The position numbers and the translations under genes are program-made. From assembly GCA_027020665.1 (NCBI GenBank), contig JALUVJ010000053.1, positions 1-58,310 of the forward strand: a DNA stretch of 58,310 nucleotides. The letters are read 5' to 3'. Shown one piece after another: positions 43,253-52,751 of the stretch. Position 1 is the stretch's first letter, and every line of letters begins with the position of its first letter. The notes beneath the pieces were generated by a model, which saw only the letters and a list, made by a program, of their open reading frames with translations, was not told where the DNA came from and searched no databases. Source of the stretch: Nitrospira sp. GTDB taxonomy: Bacteria; Nitrospirota; Nitrospiria; SBBL01; JAADHI01.

Positions 43253-46200
43253 ATGTTTTTTGTGAAACGGCAAAACTCACCCTTCATTCAAAACCGGCCG
43301 AAAATAAAGCAGCGGGTTTTACACGCCTGCGTGGGACTGCTGGGTCTCATCTGCCTATTCAATGTCAAAATACTGCTTGCTCAAGTTAACGAAGAGGTTT
43401 TTGACCCGCTGAAACAAAAAAGCATCCCAAACAAATTTCAAGCGGGCACCGCACCCTTCAGCCGCGATCTGGCACAGCAGGACTTGAGGGCCTTAAGTCC
43501 CGAAGAAATTGAACAAGGCAAGGCACACCTTCGCAAGCTGGAACAACAAGAGATCGGGGCAACTGAGACAAATCGCGATTCACAAAAAAAACCGATACTA
43601 AAGACACTTGGAAAAAACAGAAAAATTTTGGAGTTTCAAGGGCCTGAAGCCCGCGCGCCTGAAGATGAATTACAAGCGGATCCCGCTACACATGCCCTCG
43701 GGACAGATCCGGAAAAGCAAGCCCTGCCGAAGAACCTTGACAAAAAACCGGAGTCCCTTGACAGTCCGCGTTCTGCTTTTGAAGATTATCTCCGTGAAGA
43801 AGAGCCGCTGAAAGTCCCGGAGCAACTCGAACCTTTTGGGTATGATTTATTTCAAAGTGTCCCGGAACGCTTTACACCCGCAGAAGATTTTCCGGTCAGT
43901 GCGGATTATGTATTGGGCCCGGGAGATGAGCTTCGCATCACGGTCTGGGGGAAGATTGACGGCGACTTTATCAAAACGCTTGACCGCGACGGGAAAATCG
44001 TGTTGCCGCAGTTGGGCCCCCTGCATTTGGCGGGGATGTCTTTTTCAGAGGCCAAGACATTCATTCACACAGCCTTTGCACGTTTCTACAAGGCCTCGGA
44101 AGTCAAAATAAATATCAGCATGGGACAGCTCCGGACAATGCTTGTTTTTGTCGTCGGAAAGGCCGCGCATCCCGGGAGCTACACGCTTTCTTCTTTTGCA
44201 ACCTTGATCAACGCGCTCTTCATCTCCGGAGGCCCCGGGCCGATTGGCAGCATGCGGGACATTCAGGTGAAGCGCAACGGGAAAACCGTTACACGTTTCG
44301 ACCTCTATGATTTGATTTTAAAAGGGGATAAAACGGGTGATGTCCGGCTGGTTTCAGGGGATGTCATTTTTATTCCCACCATCGGGCCGCGTGTGGGCAT
44401 TTCGGGCAATATACATGCCCCGGCGCTTTATGAAATCAAAAAACCGACGTATTTGCAGGATTTGATTGAAATGGCGGGAGGCATCCGTGCGGATGGCGAC
44501 GCACAGCGCGTGCAACTTGAGCGTCGTTTGCAGGGGCGCTCAAAAATCGTGTTGGATGTGCGGCTTAACACCTTGCATACGCAAGATCCTGTTTTGTTAA
44601 AAGACGGAGACCGCGTTCAAGTGTTTGCCATTGACGACCGGATCAAAAATGCCGTGACCGTGAAAGGCAATGTGGCGCGTCCCGGTATCTTTGAATGGGT
44701 GGAAGGCATGCGTGTTCGGGATCTTTTTCATGGCCCGGAAGACTTTTTACCCGAAACTTTTTTAGACTATGCCCTGATCGAACGCCTCATGCCCCCGGAT
44801 GACCGTAAGACCTATGTTTCGGTCGCACTCAAAAAAGCCCTTTTTGAAAACAATGCCGAAGCCAATATCCGCCTGCAGCCTCGAGACAAACTGGTTGTTT
44901 TTCAGCGTTGGGATTTGATGGAAAAGCTTCAGGTCCGGATCAGTGGCGCAGTCAATCGTCCCGGGGATTATGAATATCGTCCGGGGATGCGGCTTTCGGA
45001 TCTTTTTAAATTGGCGGGCGGCCTCGAAAGACCGGCCCACCCTGATTCTTATTTGCCGGAAGGCCTCATCATCCGAAAAATGCCGCCCGATTTTCGGGGA
45101 GAAAAGATCGGTTTTGATTTCAAAAAAGCGGTCCTGCACGAAATAGAGGCAGAAAATCTCGTCCTTCATGCAAGGGATGAAGTCTATCTCTTTGACCAAT
45201 GGGCGCTCGCACAGGAGGAAACGGTTCACATCGTGGGCGCGGTGAGTGTCCCCGGGGAATATGCCTGGGCAAAAAACATGCGGATCAGAGATCTCATCAG
45301 TCTTGCCGGCGGCACCTTGTATTATGCCTTTTTAGATACCGCCGAACTCACACGACTGACCCCTACCCCGGAAGGCCCGAAAATCGAACGCCGGTCTGTC
45401 GATATACAAAAGGCGATTTCGGGCGATCCGGCTGAAAACATCCGCTTACAGCCGGATGACTATCTTTCAATCCGCGCCGTGCCCGAATGGGAACGCTACC
45501 GCACCGTGCGCATTGAAGGCGAAGTGCGTTTTCCCGGCACCTATCCCACACGGAAAGGGGAACGGCTTTCGTCTTTACTCGAACGCGCAGGCGGATTGAC
45601 GGAAAATGCCTTTCCCAAAGGGGCGATCTTTACACGAAAATCGGTCCAGGTTTTACAGCAACGACAATTGGACGACGCCATTGACCGTTTGGAACAACAA
45701 CTGCTCTCGCACTCGGCAAGCACGATTGAAGCGGCCCTGAGCCCGGAAGCCGCCCAGCAACACAAGGCTTCAATGGGGCAACGGGATGCCTTGATTGCCA
45801 AAATGCGCTCGGCCAAGGCAAAAGGGCGCATGTCCATCGCGCTCGGCCCCCTCGACACATTTAAAGGCTCCGCATCGGATGTCGTACTTGAAGAAGGCGA
45901 TGTGCTCATCGTTCCGGAGCAGCCGCAGCAAATTCAAGTCTTGGGTGCGGTTTTTAATCAAACGGCGTTTATCTTTGACAAAGACACCACGGTTGCGGAT
46001 TATCTCGACAAAGCGGGCGGGCTGACGGAAGATGCAAACGAAGACGCCCTCTACATCCTCAAGGTCGACGGCACGGCTTATTCCGAACGCCAAAGCGAAG
46101 GGTTTTGGTTTTGGAAGAAGGCCCTTAAATCTTCTGTGCTTGACCCGGGCGACACAATTGTTGTACCAGAACAGTTGGACAAAATCTTTTGGTTGAGAGA

Positions 46201-46270
46201 AGTCAAGGACATGACCCAAATTCTTTACCAAATGGCAGTCACCGCCGGTGTGCTGATTGTAGCCTTTTAA
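43253..46270 (+). CDS. Large polysaccharide export protein with Poly_export and seven SLBB-type domains
   Basis: A 1005-residue exported protein, more than twice the length of Wza (about 380). A signal-anchor (VLHACVGLLGLICLFNVKIL, cleavage near LLAQ) has no lipobox Cys. A Glu/Pro-rich stretch follows, then the Poly_export domain DYVLGPGDELRITVWGKIDG near residues 218-237. After it come repeated SLBB modules recognisable by a V-x-G-x(5)-PG-x-[YF] start: KAAHPGSY, NIHAPALY, NVARPGIF, AVNRPGDY, AVSVPGEY, EVRFPGTY and a last GAVFNQTAF, each leading to an AGG-like turn. A hydrophobic C-terminus ends in AVTAGVLIVAF. It probably forms the periplasmic/outer-membrane conduit for an exopolysaccharide with the downstream Wzz-like protein. 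Confidence 0.9.
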   Translation: MFFVKRQNSPFIQNRPKIKQRVLHACVGLLGLICLFNVKILLAQVNEEVFDPLKQKSIPNKFQAGTAPFSRDLAQQDLRALSPEEIEQGKAHLRKLEQQEIGATETNRDSQKKPILKTLGKNRKILEFQGPEARAPEDELQADPATHALGTDPEKQALPKNLDKKPESLDSPRSAFEDYLREEEPLKVPEQLEPFGYDLFQSVPERFTPAEDFPVSADYVLGPGDELRITVWGKIDGDFIKTLDRDGKIVLPQLGPLHLAGMSFSEAKTFIHTAFARFYKASEVKINISMGQLRTMLVFVVGKAAHPGSYTLSSFATLINALFISGGPGPIGSMRDIQVKRNGKTVTRFDLYDLILKGDKTGDVRLVSGDVIFIPTIGPRVGISGNIHAPALYEIKKPTYLQDLIEMAGGIRADGDAQRVQLERRLQGRSKIVLDVRLNTLHTQDPVLLKDGDRVQVFAIDDRIKNAVTVKGNVARPGIFEWVEGMRVRDLFHGPEDFLPETFLDYALIERLMPPDDRKTYVSVALKKALFENNAEANIRLQPRDKLVVFQRWDLMEKLQVRISGAVNRPGDYEYRPGMRLSDLFKLAGGLERPAHPDSYLPEGLIIRKMPPDFRGEKIGFDFKKAVLHEIEAENLVLHARDEVYLFDQWALAQEETVHIVGAVSVPGEYAWAKNMRIRDLISLAGGTLYYAFLDTAELTRLTPTPEGPKIERRSVDIQKAISGDPAENIRLQPDDYLSIRAVPEWERYRTVRIEGEVRFPGTYPTRKGERLSSLLERAGGLTENAFPKGAIFTRKSVQVLQQRQLDDAIDRLEQQLLSHSASTIEAALSPEAAQQHKASMGQRDALIAKMRSAKAKGRMSIALGPLDTFKGSASDVVLEEGDVLIVPEQPQQIQVLGAVFNQTAFIFDKDTTVADYLDKAGGLTEDANEDALYILKVDGTAYSERQSEGFWFWKKALKSSVLDPGDTIVVPEQLDKIFWLREVKDMTQILYQMAVTAGVLIVAF

Positions 46271-46284
46271 AGCAGGTGGACAAC

Positions 46285-47481
46285 ATGCATGAAGAAAATG
46301 AAATCGACCTGCCGGCCCTCTGGCGTACCTTGCTCAAACGCAAGCGTGTTTTTTTTGCGATCGTGCTTTCAGCCTTCACCGTCTCTGTTATTGTGAGTGT
46401 ATTGTTACCCAAAAAATACGCCGCCTCGGCCAGCCTGCTGCAACCCGAAGAAAGCGGAGGCGCCGTAAGCCTGATCGCGTCACAACTGCCGAAGGGCCTG
46501 AGCGGCTTGGCCGGGGGCGCGCTGGACATGAAATCTCAGGCAGACCGTTGGATGGGCATCTTAAACAGCCGGACCGTTTTCGACGATATTATCTCGCAAT
46601 TCGATTTAAAAACGATCTACGAAAAGGAAACAATGGCGGACACGCGATTTCAGTTGGAGCAGGCCACCCGTTTCCGTAAATCGCGGGAAGGCATTATTTC
46701 GATTACCGTGGAAGATAAAAACCCGGAACGTGCCGCGAAGCTTGCCAATGCCTTTATTGCGGCACTCGATAAAATCAACCGGCAGATCATGATGACCTCC
46801 GGAGGCAGAACCCGGCGCTTCATCGAAGGGCGTCTGAAAGAGGCGAAAACGGCGCTTGCAAAATCGGAAGAAGCCGTCAAAGCTTTTCAGGAAAAAAACG
46901 GCGCAGTCAAACTGGATGCCCAATCAGAGGCGATTATCGACGCAATGGGTGCCGTCAAGGGGAAATTGATGGCCAAAGAAGTTGCGCTTAAAACCCTGCT
47001 CTCCTACGCGACCCCTCAAAATCCGCAAGTCACACTCTTAAAAACCGAAGTCGCAGAGCTGAAGCAATCCCTTCTGACCCTTGAAAAAGGGGACGCAAAC
47101 ATGATGAATCCTTCAAAAGGGCTCTTCATCCCCACAAACCGTCTGCCGGATTTGGGGCTGCAATACCTCAGACTGCTGCGCGACGTAAAAATTGATGAAA
47201 CCCTCTACAGCCTGCTTACGGAACAATATGAGATTGCCCGCATCCAGGAAGCCAAGGATAGCTCGACCGTACAGATTTTGGATGTTGCGACCGTGCCCGA
47301 AAAAGCGGTGAAACCGAAAAAGACCCTTATCGTCATTTCGGCAACCCTCTTGGCGGTGTTTGTCGGTTTTTTTGCGGTCTTTTTCCTGGAATACCTTGAA
47401 AATGTGAAAATGAATGAAAAAAACAGGGAGAGGGGTGAACAACCCAAGGTCGATCTCATCCGGAAAAGATGGAGGGGCTAA
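46285..47481 (+). CDS. Wzz/chain-length determinant family protein
   Basis: A 398-residue inner-membrane polysaccharide co-polymerase. The N-terminal MHEENEIDLPALWRTLLKRK leads into membrane segment VFFAIVLSAFTVSVIVSVLL and the Wzz motif PKKYAASASLLQPE. A long periplasmic coiled-coil part (GRLKEAKTALAKSEEAVKAF) comes before PKKTLIVISATLLAVFVGFF, the second membrane segment. There is no C-terminal tyrosine-kinase domain, so a separate kinase would be needed. The ATG at 46285 follows AGGTGG; an in-frame start at 46189 lies inside the SLBB gene and is rejected. It sets sugar-chain length together with the SLBB protein, 14 bp upstream. Confidence 0.9.
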   Translation: MHEENEIDLPALWRTLLKRKRVFFAIVLSAFTVSVIVSVLLPKKYAASASLLQPEESGGAVSLIASQLPKGLSGLAGGALDMKSQADRWMGILNSRTVFDDIISQFDLKTIYEKETMADTRFQLEQATRFRKSREGIISITVEDKNPERAAKLANAFIAALDKINRQIMMTSGGRTRRFIEGRLKEAKTALAKSEEAVKAFQEKNGAVKLDAQSEAIIDAMGAVKGKLMAKEVALKTLLSYATPQNPQVTLLKTEVAELKQSLLTLEKGDANMMNPSKGLFIPTNRLPDLGLQYLRLLRDVKIDETLYSLLTEQYEIARIQEAKDSSTVQILDVATVPEKAVKPKKTLIVISATLLAVFVGFFAVFFLEYLENVKMNEKNRERGEQPKVDLIRKRWRG

Positions 47482-47485
47482 GAAA

Positions 47486-48325
47486 TTGACATTCGGAAAA
47501 AAGCAAGCTGACGCACATCAAGAAAATGAAACGGATTTATCAGAGATTGTCAGACTGGCAAAAAAGGCCGGTGAAGCCATCCTAAGTGTCTATCGGAAAG
47601 AAGATTTTGGAACGACCTACAAAAAGGATCACTCTCCGCTGACCCAAGCCGATCTCGCCGCGCATCGGCTCATCGTGGATACCCTGAAAAAGCGCAACCC
47701 CGCGCTGCCCGTATTAACAGAAGAATCCATCACAGTCCCCTACGCTTTACGCTCCGGCTGGGAACGGTATTGGCTCATTGATCCATTGGACGGCACAAAA
47801 GAATTTATTAAACGCAGTGACGAATTTACCGTCAATATCGCATTGATTTACCGTGGCGTTGCGGTCATGGGTGTCGTTTACGCCCCTGCGCTGGATCTTT
47901 GTTATTATGCGGCAGAAGGTCTGGGGGCTTTCAAGCAGAAAGGGAACAATAAGCCCGATCGTATTGCTGTCTCGGATTATCGCGGCCATCGGCTCAAAAT
48001 AGCCGTCAGCCGTTCCCACGGCGGTTCGGCTTTGAGTGCCTTTTTGGAAAAAATCGTGCCGCATGAATTGATATCCATGGGCAGTTCTCTCAAACTCTGC
48101 CTGGTGGCAGAGGGGAAGGCAGACCTTTATCCAAGGCTTGGCCGGACGATGGAATGGGATACCGCTGCGGCCCATGCCATTGTGAATGAAGCCGGCGGGA
48201 GTGTGACAAACCGCCGCGGCAAAACACTTATTTATAATAAGGCCGATTTGTCGAATCCGGATTTTTTTGTCCGGGGAAATCCCCCGATCCCCTTACCGGA
48301 ATACTTGGAACAGCAGGGAAATTGA
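47486..48325 (+). CDS. cysQ: 3'(2'),5'-bisphosphate nucleotidase CysQ-like (inositol monophosphatase family)
   Basis: A lithium-sensitive type phosphatase of about 279 residues. Metal-binding motifs are VLTEES, the WLIDPLDGTKEFI signature, and EWDTAAAHAIVNEAGGSV near the C-terminus, all typical of CysQ, which recycles phosphoadenosine phosphate made in sulfate activation. The start is probably TTG at 47486, five bases after the wzz-like stop and preceded by GGAGGGG. An ATG at 47414 lies inside the previous gene and would add a non-homologous tail. Association with a polysaccharide locus could hint at sulfated sugars; an inositol- or sugar-phosphatase role is possible. Confidence 0.87.
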   Translation: MTFGKKQADAHQENETDLSEIVRLAKKAGEAILSVYRKEDFGTTYKKDHSPLTQADLAAHRLIVDTLKKRNPALPVLTEESITVPYALRSGWERYWLIDPLDGTKEFIKRSDEFTVNIALIYRGVAVMGVVYAPALDLCYYAAEGLGAFKQKGNNKPDRIAVSDYRGHRLKIAVSRSHGGSALSAFLEKIVPHELISMGSSLKLCLVAEGKADLYPRLGRTMEWDTAAAHAIVNEAGGSVTNRRGKTLIYNKADLSNPDFFVRGNPPIPLPEYLEQQGN

Positions 48326-48348
48326 AAGACCCGATAACAACTCTTCAC

Positions 48349-48831
48349 TTAGGGGTGTGAGGGAGTCAGAATTTCTGCTTCGTTGATGATTTCCGTATTC
48401 ACGGAACTTGCAATGAAACATTGTTTGTGCGCCCGTTCGACCAATGAAAGGGCCTTTTCCGGGTCGCTTTCTTCCGTAATGAGAATTTTAGGACGCAGGA
48501 TGACCCGGGTGATCCACCGTTTTTTCCGGTTATCCACCTTGAGAATGCCTTCCGCATCATCCGTATATGCCAGGACCCGAATTTTTGTGAAGGCGGCCAG
48601 TGCCAAGTAAGTCAACATTTGACAGGATGCAATGGAGGCCGTAAAAAGCTCCTCCGGGTTATGGAGGATGGGGCTCCCCTTATATTGCGGCGCAGCCGAC
48701 ATGACAATCTCAGGTTTTTCGGGGCATTTTACATGATGGGTTCGGCTGTAGGCCCCGTAGTCGAGCGTTGTGCCTTGGTCGCCTTCGACCCATTCCAATC
48801 GTGCGTGAAAATAGTCCACTTCGTATCCCAT
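48349..48831 (-). CDS. OsmC/Ohr-family peroxiredoxin-like protein
   Basis: A 160-residue OsmC-fold protein. It begins MGYEVDYFHARLEWVEGDQG and contains the catalytic-type motif NPEELFTASIASCQMLTYLA, with Cys near residue 75. The second conserved cysteine is in VERAHKQCFIASSVN near residue 146. Together they make the thiol pair that reduces organic hydroperoxides. The ATG at 48831 is preceded by GGAGG at five bases and gives the normal length. An in-frame ATG at 48936 would add 35 residues and overlap the 22-bp palindrome, so it is not preferred. The gene converges with cysQ and diverges from aspS. Confidence 0.87.
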   Translation of the reverse strand: MGYEVDYFHARLEWVEGDQGTTLDYGAYSRTHHVKCPEKPEIVMSAAPQYKGSPILHNPEELFTASIASCQMLTYLALAAFTKIRVLAYTDDAEGILKVDNRKKRWITRVILRPKILITEESDPEKALSLVERAHKQCFIASSVNTEIINEAEILTPSHP

Positions 48832-48934
48832 CAAATCCTCCACCCAACTCTTGTTTCTGTTCCGATCAAGGCGCAATTTAGCATTGTTTTCAAAACAAAT
48901 CCAGTCCTGAAGATCATCCGAAACCGGCGGGTTC

Positions 48935-48956
48935 AAATTCCGCGATCGCGGAATTT
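48935..48956. repeat. 22-bp palindrome with GCGATCGC core (second copy)
   Basis: A perfect palindrome is centred between 48945 and 48946. The same 22 bases form the core of the 30-bp palindrome at 10785-10814. It lies in the divergent osmC-like/aspS promoter region if the osmC-like gene starts at 48831. Confidence 0.85.
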
Positions 48957-49007
48957 TGGAATCAGCGCACGCATGGCAATACCCTTCACTTGTTCGTCCC
49001 GTTTAAA

Positions 49008-49037
49008 TTGACAATTTTTTCTCCCGCGTGCTATTCT
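49008..49037 (+). promoter_or_regulatory. aspS promoter giving a leaderless mRNA
   Basis: TTGACA (49008-49013) and TATTCT (49032-49037) are separated by 18 bp. Only CCCGCGCG (8 nt) lies between the -10 box and the aspS ATG, so transcription should start at or within two bases of the ATG. No Shine-Dalgarno is present. Confidence 0.65.
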
Positions 49038-49045
49038 CCCGCGCG

Positions 49046-50809
49046 ATGTTTCGAACACACTACTGCGGTGAAATTTCCCTAAAAAACCTGGAAACCGAAG
49101 TCACGCTCGCAGGCTGGGTCCACCGCCGCCGTGACCACGGGGGCTTGACCTTCATTGATCTGCGCGACCGGGAAGGCATTGTCCAGGTTGTTTTCAATCC
49201 GCAACTCTCTCCCGGCGTTCATCAACAGGCCCATGCGCTGCGGGCTGAGTATGTCATTCAAATCAAGGGCAAGGTTGCGCGAAGACCGGAGGAAACAGAA
49301 AACAAGACGATCCCGACAGGCGAAGTGGAAGTCTTGGCACAAGAACTCCGGATTTTAAACCGCTCCAAAACACCGCCTTTTCTCATTGAAGATGATGAAG
49401 ACATCTCCGAGGGCTTGCGGCTTCAATACCGTTATCTGGATTTGCGCCGTTCCGGCGTGCAGCGGATTTTTATCCTGCGGCACCGTCTTTCTCAGTCCAT
49501 CCGACATTTTTTGAATCAAAACCGATTTTTAGAACTGGAAACGCCCTTTCTGACAAAGAGCACTCCGGAAGGCGCACGGGATTTTCTGGTGCCCAGCCGT
49601 CTGAATCCGGGCCACTTTTATGCCCTGCCGCAGTCGCCCCAGCTTTTTAAGCAGATTTTAATGGTGTCGGGTTTTGACCGCTATTATCAGGTGGTGCGCT
49701 GTTTTCGGGATGAAGATCTCAGAGCCGACCGCCAGCCGGAATTTACGCAGATTGACCTTGAAATGTCCTTCATCGACATAGAAGACATCCTGTCAATTAT
49801 GGAAAAGATGACAAAAGCGGTCTTTTCGGAGATTTGCAATATTCAATTTCCAAATCCTTTTCCCCGCATGACCTATGCCGAAGCGGTCTCACGTTTTGGC
49901 ACCGACAGACCGGACACCCGTTTCGGACTCGAATTAAAAGACCTTTCCGGATTGGCGGAGCGCTGTGATTTTAAGGTATTTCGCACAGTAGTTTCAAAAG
50001 GCGGCAGCGTCAAAGGCCTGAATGCCAAAGGCCTTGCGGGGCTTTCCAGAAAAGAAATTGAAACCCTGACGAATGAAGCGATTCAACGCGGCGCAAAAGG
50101 GCTGGCCTGGATGAAGGTCACGGCGGATGCGCTTGAAGCGCCGATTACGAAGTTTTTTAGTGTGGCGCAACAGGATGAAATCAAAACAATCCTCAAAGGC
50201 GAGCCGGGCGATTTATTGCTCTTTGTTGCGGATAAAACACAGGTCGTGCATGATGTCTTGAGTACGCTCCGCCTCAGCCTGGGCAAACGCCTGAATCTGA
50301 TTGATGAAAAAATTTTTGAGCCGCTTTGGGTGACGGATTTCCCTTTGCTGGAATATGACGAGGCCGAAAAACGTTATATTGCCATTCATCATCCCTTCAC
50401 CGGCCCGATGGATGAAGATCTTGCTCTGCTTGAAAGTGATCCCATGCAAGTCCGGGCGAAGGCTTATGACTTGGTCATCAACGGGGTCGAATTGGGCGGC
50501 GGCAGTATTCGTATTCACCGGGAAGAAGTTCAATCCAAAATATTCGCGCTGCTCGGCATCAAAAAAGAAGAAGCGGCAGAAAAATTCGGGTTTTTGCTTG
50601 AGGCGCTCCAATACGGCGCCCCGCCGCACGGGGGCATGGCCTTTGGTTTTGACCGCATGGTGGCCTTATTATCCGGGGCGGACTCGATCCGGGAAGTCAT
50701 TCCCTTTCCTAAAACACAAAAGGGCATCTGTTTGATGACGGATGCGCCTTCCGACGTCGATGCGCGACAATTGAAAGAACTGCGGATCAAAAAAGAGCGC
50801 CGTGTTTAA
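49046..50809 (+). CDS. aspS: Aspartyl-tRNA synthetase (bacterial type)
   Basis: A 587-residue class IIb synthetase. The N-terminal OB fold starts [20 protein letters not shown] and includes [20 protein letters not shown]. Motif 2 is [19 protein letters not shown] and motif 3 [16 protein letters not shown]. The middle insertion ([20 protein letters not shown]) is the GAD domain of bacterial AspRS. The ATG at 49046 has no ribosome site but lies 8 bp after a -10 box; an ATG at 49028 would precede the predicted transcript. Discriminating versus Asp/Asn-charging activity cannot be judged. A copy of the 20-bp repeat follows the stop by 28 bp. Confidence 0.97.
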   Translation: MFRTHYCGEISLKNLETEVTLAGWVHRRRDHGGLTFIDLRDREGIVQVVFNPQLSPGVHQQAHALRAEYVIQIKGKVARRPEETENKTIPTGEVEVLAQELRILNRSKTPPFLIEDDEDISEGLRLQYRYLDLRRSGVQRIFILRHRLSQSIRHFLNQNRFLELETPFLTKSTPEGARDFLVPSRLNPGHFYALPQSPQLFKQILMVSGFDRYYQVVRCFRDEDLRADRQPEFTQIDLEMSFIDIEDILSIMEKMTKAVFSEICNIQFPNPFPRMTYAEAVSRFGTDRPDTRFGLELKDLSGLAERCDFKVFRTVVSKGGSVKGLNAKGLAGLSRKEIETLTNEAIQRGAKGLAWMKVTADALEAPITKFFSVAQQDEIKTILKGEPGDLLLFVADKTQVVHDVLSTLRLSLGKRLNLIDEKIFEPLWVTDFPLLEYDEAEKRYIAIHHPFTGPMDEDLALLESDPMQVRAKAYDLVINGVELGGGSIRIHREEVQSKIFALLGIKKEEAAEKFGFLLEALQYGAPPHGGMAFGFDRMVALLSGADSIREVIPFPKTQKGICLMTDAPSDVDARQLKELRIKKERRV

Positions 50810-50837
50810 TCCCTACGCCGCTATTATTTTTTTGTTC

Positions 50838-50857
50838 TTAAGGAAACTCGGATTAAG
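50838..50857 (+). repeat. 20-bp gene-end repeat (18/20 match)
   Basis: TTAAGGAAACTCGGATTAAG differs from the consensus at two positions. It lies 28 bp after the aspS stop. Confidence 0.7.
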
Positions 50858-50904
50858 TTTTACCCCTCCCCATAGTCAATCCCGTATCAGAGGGTCCTAA
50901 AGCA

Positions 50905-51669
50905 ATGCGTCTTGTTTCTTGGAATGTGAACGGTATCCGGGCGGTAATGAAGAAAAACTTTTTGGCTTCGCTTGAAGCCATGCGATGTGATGTGCTCTGT
51001 CTCCAGGAAACCAAGGCGCAGGATAAGCAAGTTGCGGAAGCCTTAGCCGGGATAAACGGTTTTCACCTTTATTCCAACTCAGCCGTTAAAAAAGGCTATT
51101 CGGGCACCGCCGTCCTCACAAGCCGGGAACCGCTTTCCGTACGCTACGATACGGGCATTGAAAAACACGATCAGGAGGGCCGTGTCATTGCCCTTGAGTT
51201 TGCGCAATTTTTTCTCGTGACCGTTTACACGCCCAATTCCGGCAGTGAACTCAAACGGCTGGCCTATCGGCAAACATGGGATGCCGACTTTCTTGCCTAT
51301 TTAAAAACATTGGAAAAAGAAAAACCGCTCATCGTCTGCGGCGATCTCAATGTCGCACATCAGCCCATCGATTTGGCCCGTCCGAAGGCAAATTACAACA
51401 AGAGCGCCGGATACATGCAGGAGGAAATCGACGGCATGGATCAACTCATTGCCGCAAACTTCATCGACACCTTTCGTTACAAATACCCGGATAAAATCAA
51501 GTATACTTGGTGGAGTTTTCGTGCCGGTGCGCGGTCAAGAAATGTGGGGTGGCGGATCGACTATTTTCTCACATCGTCCGGCTTGGCCGCGCAGATCAAG
51601 GATGCCGATATCTTGAATGACGTGACGGGCTCGGATCATTGTCCCGTCACCCTGGATGTGGCCCTGTAG
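50905..51669 (+). CDS. xth: Exodeoxyribonuclease III (AP endonuclease)
   Basis: A 254-residue metal-dependent AP endonuclease/3'-5' exonuclease. It begins [20 protein letters not shown] and has the family motifs [11 protein letters not shown] (catalytic Glu), [38 protein letters not shown] (Asp-Asn pair) and the terminal [14 protein letters not shown] with the catalytic His. It repairs abasic sites made by glycosylases such as the nearby nth product. The ATG follows GAGGGTC. It is followed after 12 bp by the PHP phosphatase gene. Confidence 0.96.
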   Translation: MRLVSWNVNGIRAVMKKNFLASLEAMRCDVLCLQETKAQDKQVAEALAGINGFHLYSNSAVKKGYSGTAVLTSREPLSVRYDTGIEKHDQEGRVIALEFAQFFLVTVYTPNSGSELKRLAYRQTWDADFLAYLKTLEKEKPLIVCGDLNVAHQPIDLARPKANYNKSAGYMQEEIDGMDQLIAANFIDTFRYKYPDKIKYTWWSFRAGARSRNVGWRIDYFLTSSGLAAQIKDADILNDVTGSDHCPVTLDVAL

Positions 51670-51681
51670 GGTAAAACAACG

Positions 51682-52494
51682 ATGTCCCGAACAAGTTTTC
51701 ACACCCATACCTTTCGCTGCAAACATGCCGAAGGCGACGTCATCGATTACGCACGCAGTGCGCGGGCGGCGGGCAGTCCGGTTTTAGGGATTTCCGATCA
51801 TGCGGCATTGCCCGATGGGCGCTGGCCGGAAGCCCGCATGGCCTTCACGGAATTGGACGCTTATGATGCAGCGATTGAATCTGCTCAAAAGGCCCTGCCC
51901 GAAATCCGGATCTTAAAGGGTATGGAATGTGAGTACGATGCGGATTATCTCGGTTATTTTAAAGATGAACTGCTGGGTGCGCGCAATTATGACTACTTAA
52001 TCGGCGCGGCACACTACACCCCGCTTGCCGGATCATGGATTAATTCTTTTGAAGCCCTTAACACAGCCGGGGCGCTGGCGGCTTACGGCCGTTACGTGTC
52101 GGAAATGATGGAAACAGGGCTCTTTGCTTTTATCGCCCATCCCGACCTGTTTGGGTGCAGCAACATGAATTGGAATGCCGATTTGGATGCCTGCGCGCGC
52201 GATATTCTTCAAGCGGCCGAATCAACAAACACCCCGCTGGAGATCAACGGCTACGGATTTCGCAAACCGCCGGTTCAGGGTGCGGAAGGGACGCGTCCGC
52301 GCTATCCCTGGCGGCCTTTTTGGGAAATCGCGGCGGATTACCGCATTCGAGTCATTTGCAACGCCGATGCGCACCGGCCGAAGGACGTGCTTGCGAATAT
52401 GGATGATGCGGAAGCTTTGGCGAAATCCTTGAAATTGGAAATTGTTGACCATATCCGCACTGCTTCAGCGCGCACGGAGAAAGGCGCGCTTTAA
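51682..52494 (+). CDS. PHP-domain phosphatase, histidinol-phosphatase (HisJ/HisK)-like
   Basis: A 270-residue PHP-fold metal phosphoesterase. Metal-binding motifs are SFHTHTFRCKHAEG at the N-terminus, GISDHAALPD, KGMECEYDADY (Glu ligand), LIGAAHY, FIAHPDLFG and CNADAHRPKD. This order is that of the histidinol-phosphate phosphatases of the HisJ/HisK type, so it could perform the penultimate step of histidine synthesis. No other his genes are nearby, so other phosphoester substrates cannot be excluded. It begins 12 bp after xth with AGGGT as ribosome site. Confidence 0.84.
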   Translation: MSRTSFHTHTFRCKHAEGDVIDYARSARAAGSPVLGISDHAALPDGRWPEARMAFTELDAYDAAIESAQKALPEIRILKGMECEYDADYLGYFKDELLGARNYDYLIGAAHYTPLAGSWINSFEALNTAGALAAYGRYVSEMMETGLFAFIAHPDLFGCSNMNWNADLDACARDILQAAESTNTPLEINGYGFRKPPVQGAEGTRPRYPWRPFWEIAADYRIRVICNADAHRPKDVLANMDDAEALAKSLKLEIVDHIRTASARTEKGAL

Positions 52495-52751
52495 CGCTTT
52501 TGCTCGATAACATGTTTTCAAATTCCACAGGTGCTCTGTTTAAATTATGCGCTTTCAATCCTGCATTTTCTGGTTTTTATCTTTTTAAGTGTGTTATCGT
52601 GAATGTTAGGGTGGTCGGCAGCGTATAGTGCGGTTCTCAGGGTTACGGGTTTCCATCGAAAGGAAATCACGCAAGATATTTTGAAAGTCACTGAAGCTAC
52701 AGCCTTTCTGAATAAAAAACACCACTTGACAGACAGAGGGGATGGCTTATC

